A DNA stretch of 6,388 bases from Aquisalimonas sp. Its GTDB lineage: Bacteria > Pseudomonadota > Gammaproteobacteria > Nitrococcales > Aquisalimonadaceae. The stretch spans positions 1 to 6,388 of the forward strand of contig SKYZ01000016.1 in NCBI GenBank assembly GCA_007127625.1, read 5' to 3'. This document shows, piece by piece, positions 5,299 to 6,388 of this stretch. The position numbers and the translations under genes were made by a program. Position 1 is the first letter of the stretch. Every line of letters starts with the position of its first letter. The notes under the pieces were generated by a model, which worked only from the letters and a program-made list of their open reading frames with translations, had not been told where the DNA came from and made no database searches.

Positions 5299-6237
5299 TC
5301 AGTGCAGAACGGTCACCGGGCAGAAGGCGCCGTGTACCACGCGGCGGCTGACGCTGCCCATGACGAAGGCCTCCAGGCGGGACAGACCGCGGCGGCCCAT
5401 GACGATCTCCGCCTCGCCCATCTCCCGGCTGTAGGCGTTGATCGCCGTGGCCGGGTCACCCCCACGGCGAACATCGACGACCTCGATGCTGTCGTCATCG
5501 ATTTCCTTGCGCGCCTGCTTGAAGGCACGCTCCGCCGACTCGCGCCCCAGTTCGGCAAAACTCTCGTCGGCGAAGGGCCCCACGCCCGCCAGCTCCGCCA
5601 TGCTGCCACCGACTCCGGGAATCTCCCGCGGCGTATTCGGGAACACGTGGAGCAGGTGGATGGACGCGCCGGTCGCCGAGGCCAGACCGGCGGCGTGCCG
5701 CACGGCCACCAGCGCCGACTTGGACCCGTCCACCGGCACAATGTAGGCGCTGGTGGCGACAACATCGTCGTCGGAGATCACCGTCACCGGACACGTGGCG
5801 CGCAGGATCACCCCTTCGCTGACACTGCCCACCAGGAACTCGCGCACCCGACCGAGGCCGCGACGCCCCATGATGATAATGGGCGAGTCGACCTTCTTCG
5901 CATGCTCGGCCAACGCCTCGGCAGGCTCGCCATCGACAATGACCTCTTCCATGCTGACCGCACCCTCCGGAAGCAGGGAGCGGGCGTTACTGAAGGCGCG
6001 GCTGGCGCTTTCCTTGCGGATGCCGCTGAAGGCGTCCGACGACAGTGGGCCGGCGAGGGCCTGCTCGGTGGTGTTACCCAACCGCTCCATCAGTGCCCGA
6101 GGGGACTCCGGGAAGGCGTGCAGGAGTTCCACCCGGGCGTTGATCTTGCGCGCGAGCGAATCGGCGTACCGCGCCGCCGCTGCGGCGTGCTTCGAGCCGT
6201 CCACGGGGACAAGGATGGTTCTGATTGTGCTGGCCAT
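5299..6237 (-). CDS. Universal stress protein with two tandem Usp domains
   Basis: This 312-residue protein is two complete Usp domains in tandem, a UspE-like architecture. Usp proteins are cytoplasmic nucleotide-binding alpha/beta proteins that accumulate under starvation, oxidative or energy stress and modulate survival; their exact targets are mostly unknown. Domain 1 (about 4-155) has ILVPVDGS (8-15) with Asp13 and the ATP-binding motif G124-x2-G127-x9-G137-S138. Domain 2 (about 164-311) has YIVPVDGS (165-172) with Asp170 and G281-x2-G284-x9-G294-S295. Both end in CPVTV, so both sites look able to bind ATP, and the two halves are clearly related by internal duplication. The ATG at 6237 has AGGAGG about 8 bases upstream. 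The gene is on the same strand as nrtR but 154 bases away and separated by a hairpin and the nrtR promoter, so it is probably a separate transcript. No functional link to NAD synthesis can be shown. Confidence 0.94.
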   Translation of the reverse strand: MASTIRTILVPVDGSKHAAAAARYADSLARKINARVELLHAFPESPRALMERLGNTTEQALAGPLSSDAFSGIRKESASRAFSNARSLLPEGAVSMEEVIVDGEPAEALAEHAKKVDSPIIIMGRRGLGRVREFLVGSVSEGVILRATCPVTVISDDDVVATSAYIVPVDGSKSALVAVRHAAGLASATGASIHLLHVFPNTPREIPGVGGSMAELAGVGPFADESFAELGRESAERAFKQARKEIDDDSIEVVDVRRGGDPATAINAYSREMGEAEIVMGRRGLSRLEAFVMGSVSRRVVHGAFCPVTVLH

Positions 6238-6388
6238 TGCCGTCTCCTCCTTGCGGGTTTGCTTTCTCAGTATGTCGCGACGCTCAGCCTGGTGGGTTGA
6301 TGCAGGTTAAGAAAAGCGTAGCGGATGCGGGGATATGCCACTCGTCGGCTGATGAGAGCACTTCGTCGTTCCGAGGGTAGGCCATGGA
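6238..6388 (-). other. Upstream region of the universal stress protein gene
   Basis: These 151 bases at the right edge hold the strong AGGAGG ribosome binding site of the usp gene and presumably its promoter. No convincing sigma-70 -35/-10 pair was found on the minus strand. A GTGGCATATCCCCGCA stretch recalls a sigma-54 site, but the spacing between GG and GC is one base short. No coding region can be supported up to the window end. Confidence 0.3.

Noticed and set aside
5197..6300. Long plus-strand open frame opposite the universal stress protein
   Set aside because: It runs antisense to a well-conserved two-domain Usp and has His/Arg/Gly-rich shadow composition with no recognisable domain.
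6320..6350. Sigma-54 promoter upstream of usp
   Set aside because: On the minus strand the GG-to-GC spacing is 9 bases rather than 10 and the TTGC element is absent.

Overview
The window is a GC-rich chromosomal segment from a proteobacterium, most likely a gammaproteobacterium. The CysH and NadA sequences resemble the E. coli proteins closely. The mix of genes (CFA-like methyltransferase plus DUF1295 protein, NrtR-nadA, two-domain Usp) would suit an environmental, possibly halophilic or sulfur-metabolising lineage such as the Ectothiorhodospiraceae, but that assignment is inference. No rRNA, tRNA, CRISPR array, insertion sequence or phage gene is visible. Almost everything lies on the minus strand; the exception is one small plus-strand gene near the middle.

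Layout, left to right. 14-745 (-) is cysH, a PAPS reductase of assimilatory sulfate reduction. 864-1643 (-) is a DUF1295 multipass membrane protein. 1684-2727 (-) is a SAM-dependent methyltransferase of the cyclopropane-fatty-acid synthase family. The last two read as a two-gene membrane-lipid-modification unit, driven from a promoter near 2770 that carries a palindromic operator. 2728-2998 is a structured intergenic region with inverted repeats, overlapping leader hairpins and a possible 37-codon ORF. 2999-3250 (+) encodes an 83-residue exported peptide whose mature part is almost only Asp, Glu, Trp and Gly; it has a near-perfect ribosome binding site and its own strong intrinsic terminator (3281-3313). 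3378-4457 (-) is nadA (quinolinate synthase) and 4488-5144 (-) is nrtR, the Nudix-related repressor of NAD synthesis, together forming an nrtR-nadA operon. The nrtR promoter has a consensus -35 box, and a 19-bp palindrome (5179-5197) fills the spacer to the -10. 5299-6237 (-) is a tandem two-domain universal stress protein followed by a hairpin.

How the genes work together. The best-supported circuit is NAD homeostasis. NrtR has a degenerate Nudix box, as expected for a sensor rather than an enzyme, and probably represses its own operon and hence nadA. The methyltransferase/DUF1295 pair probably modifies phospholipid acyl chains, perhaps under stress. The least familiar element is the Asp/Trp-rich exported peptide with its structured leader, which I cannot assign to any known family.
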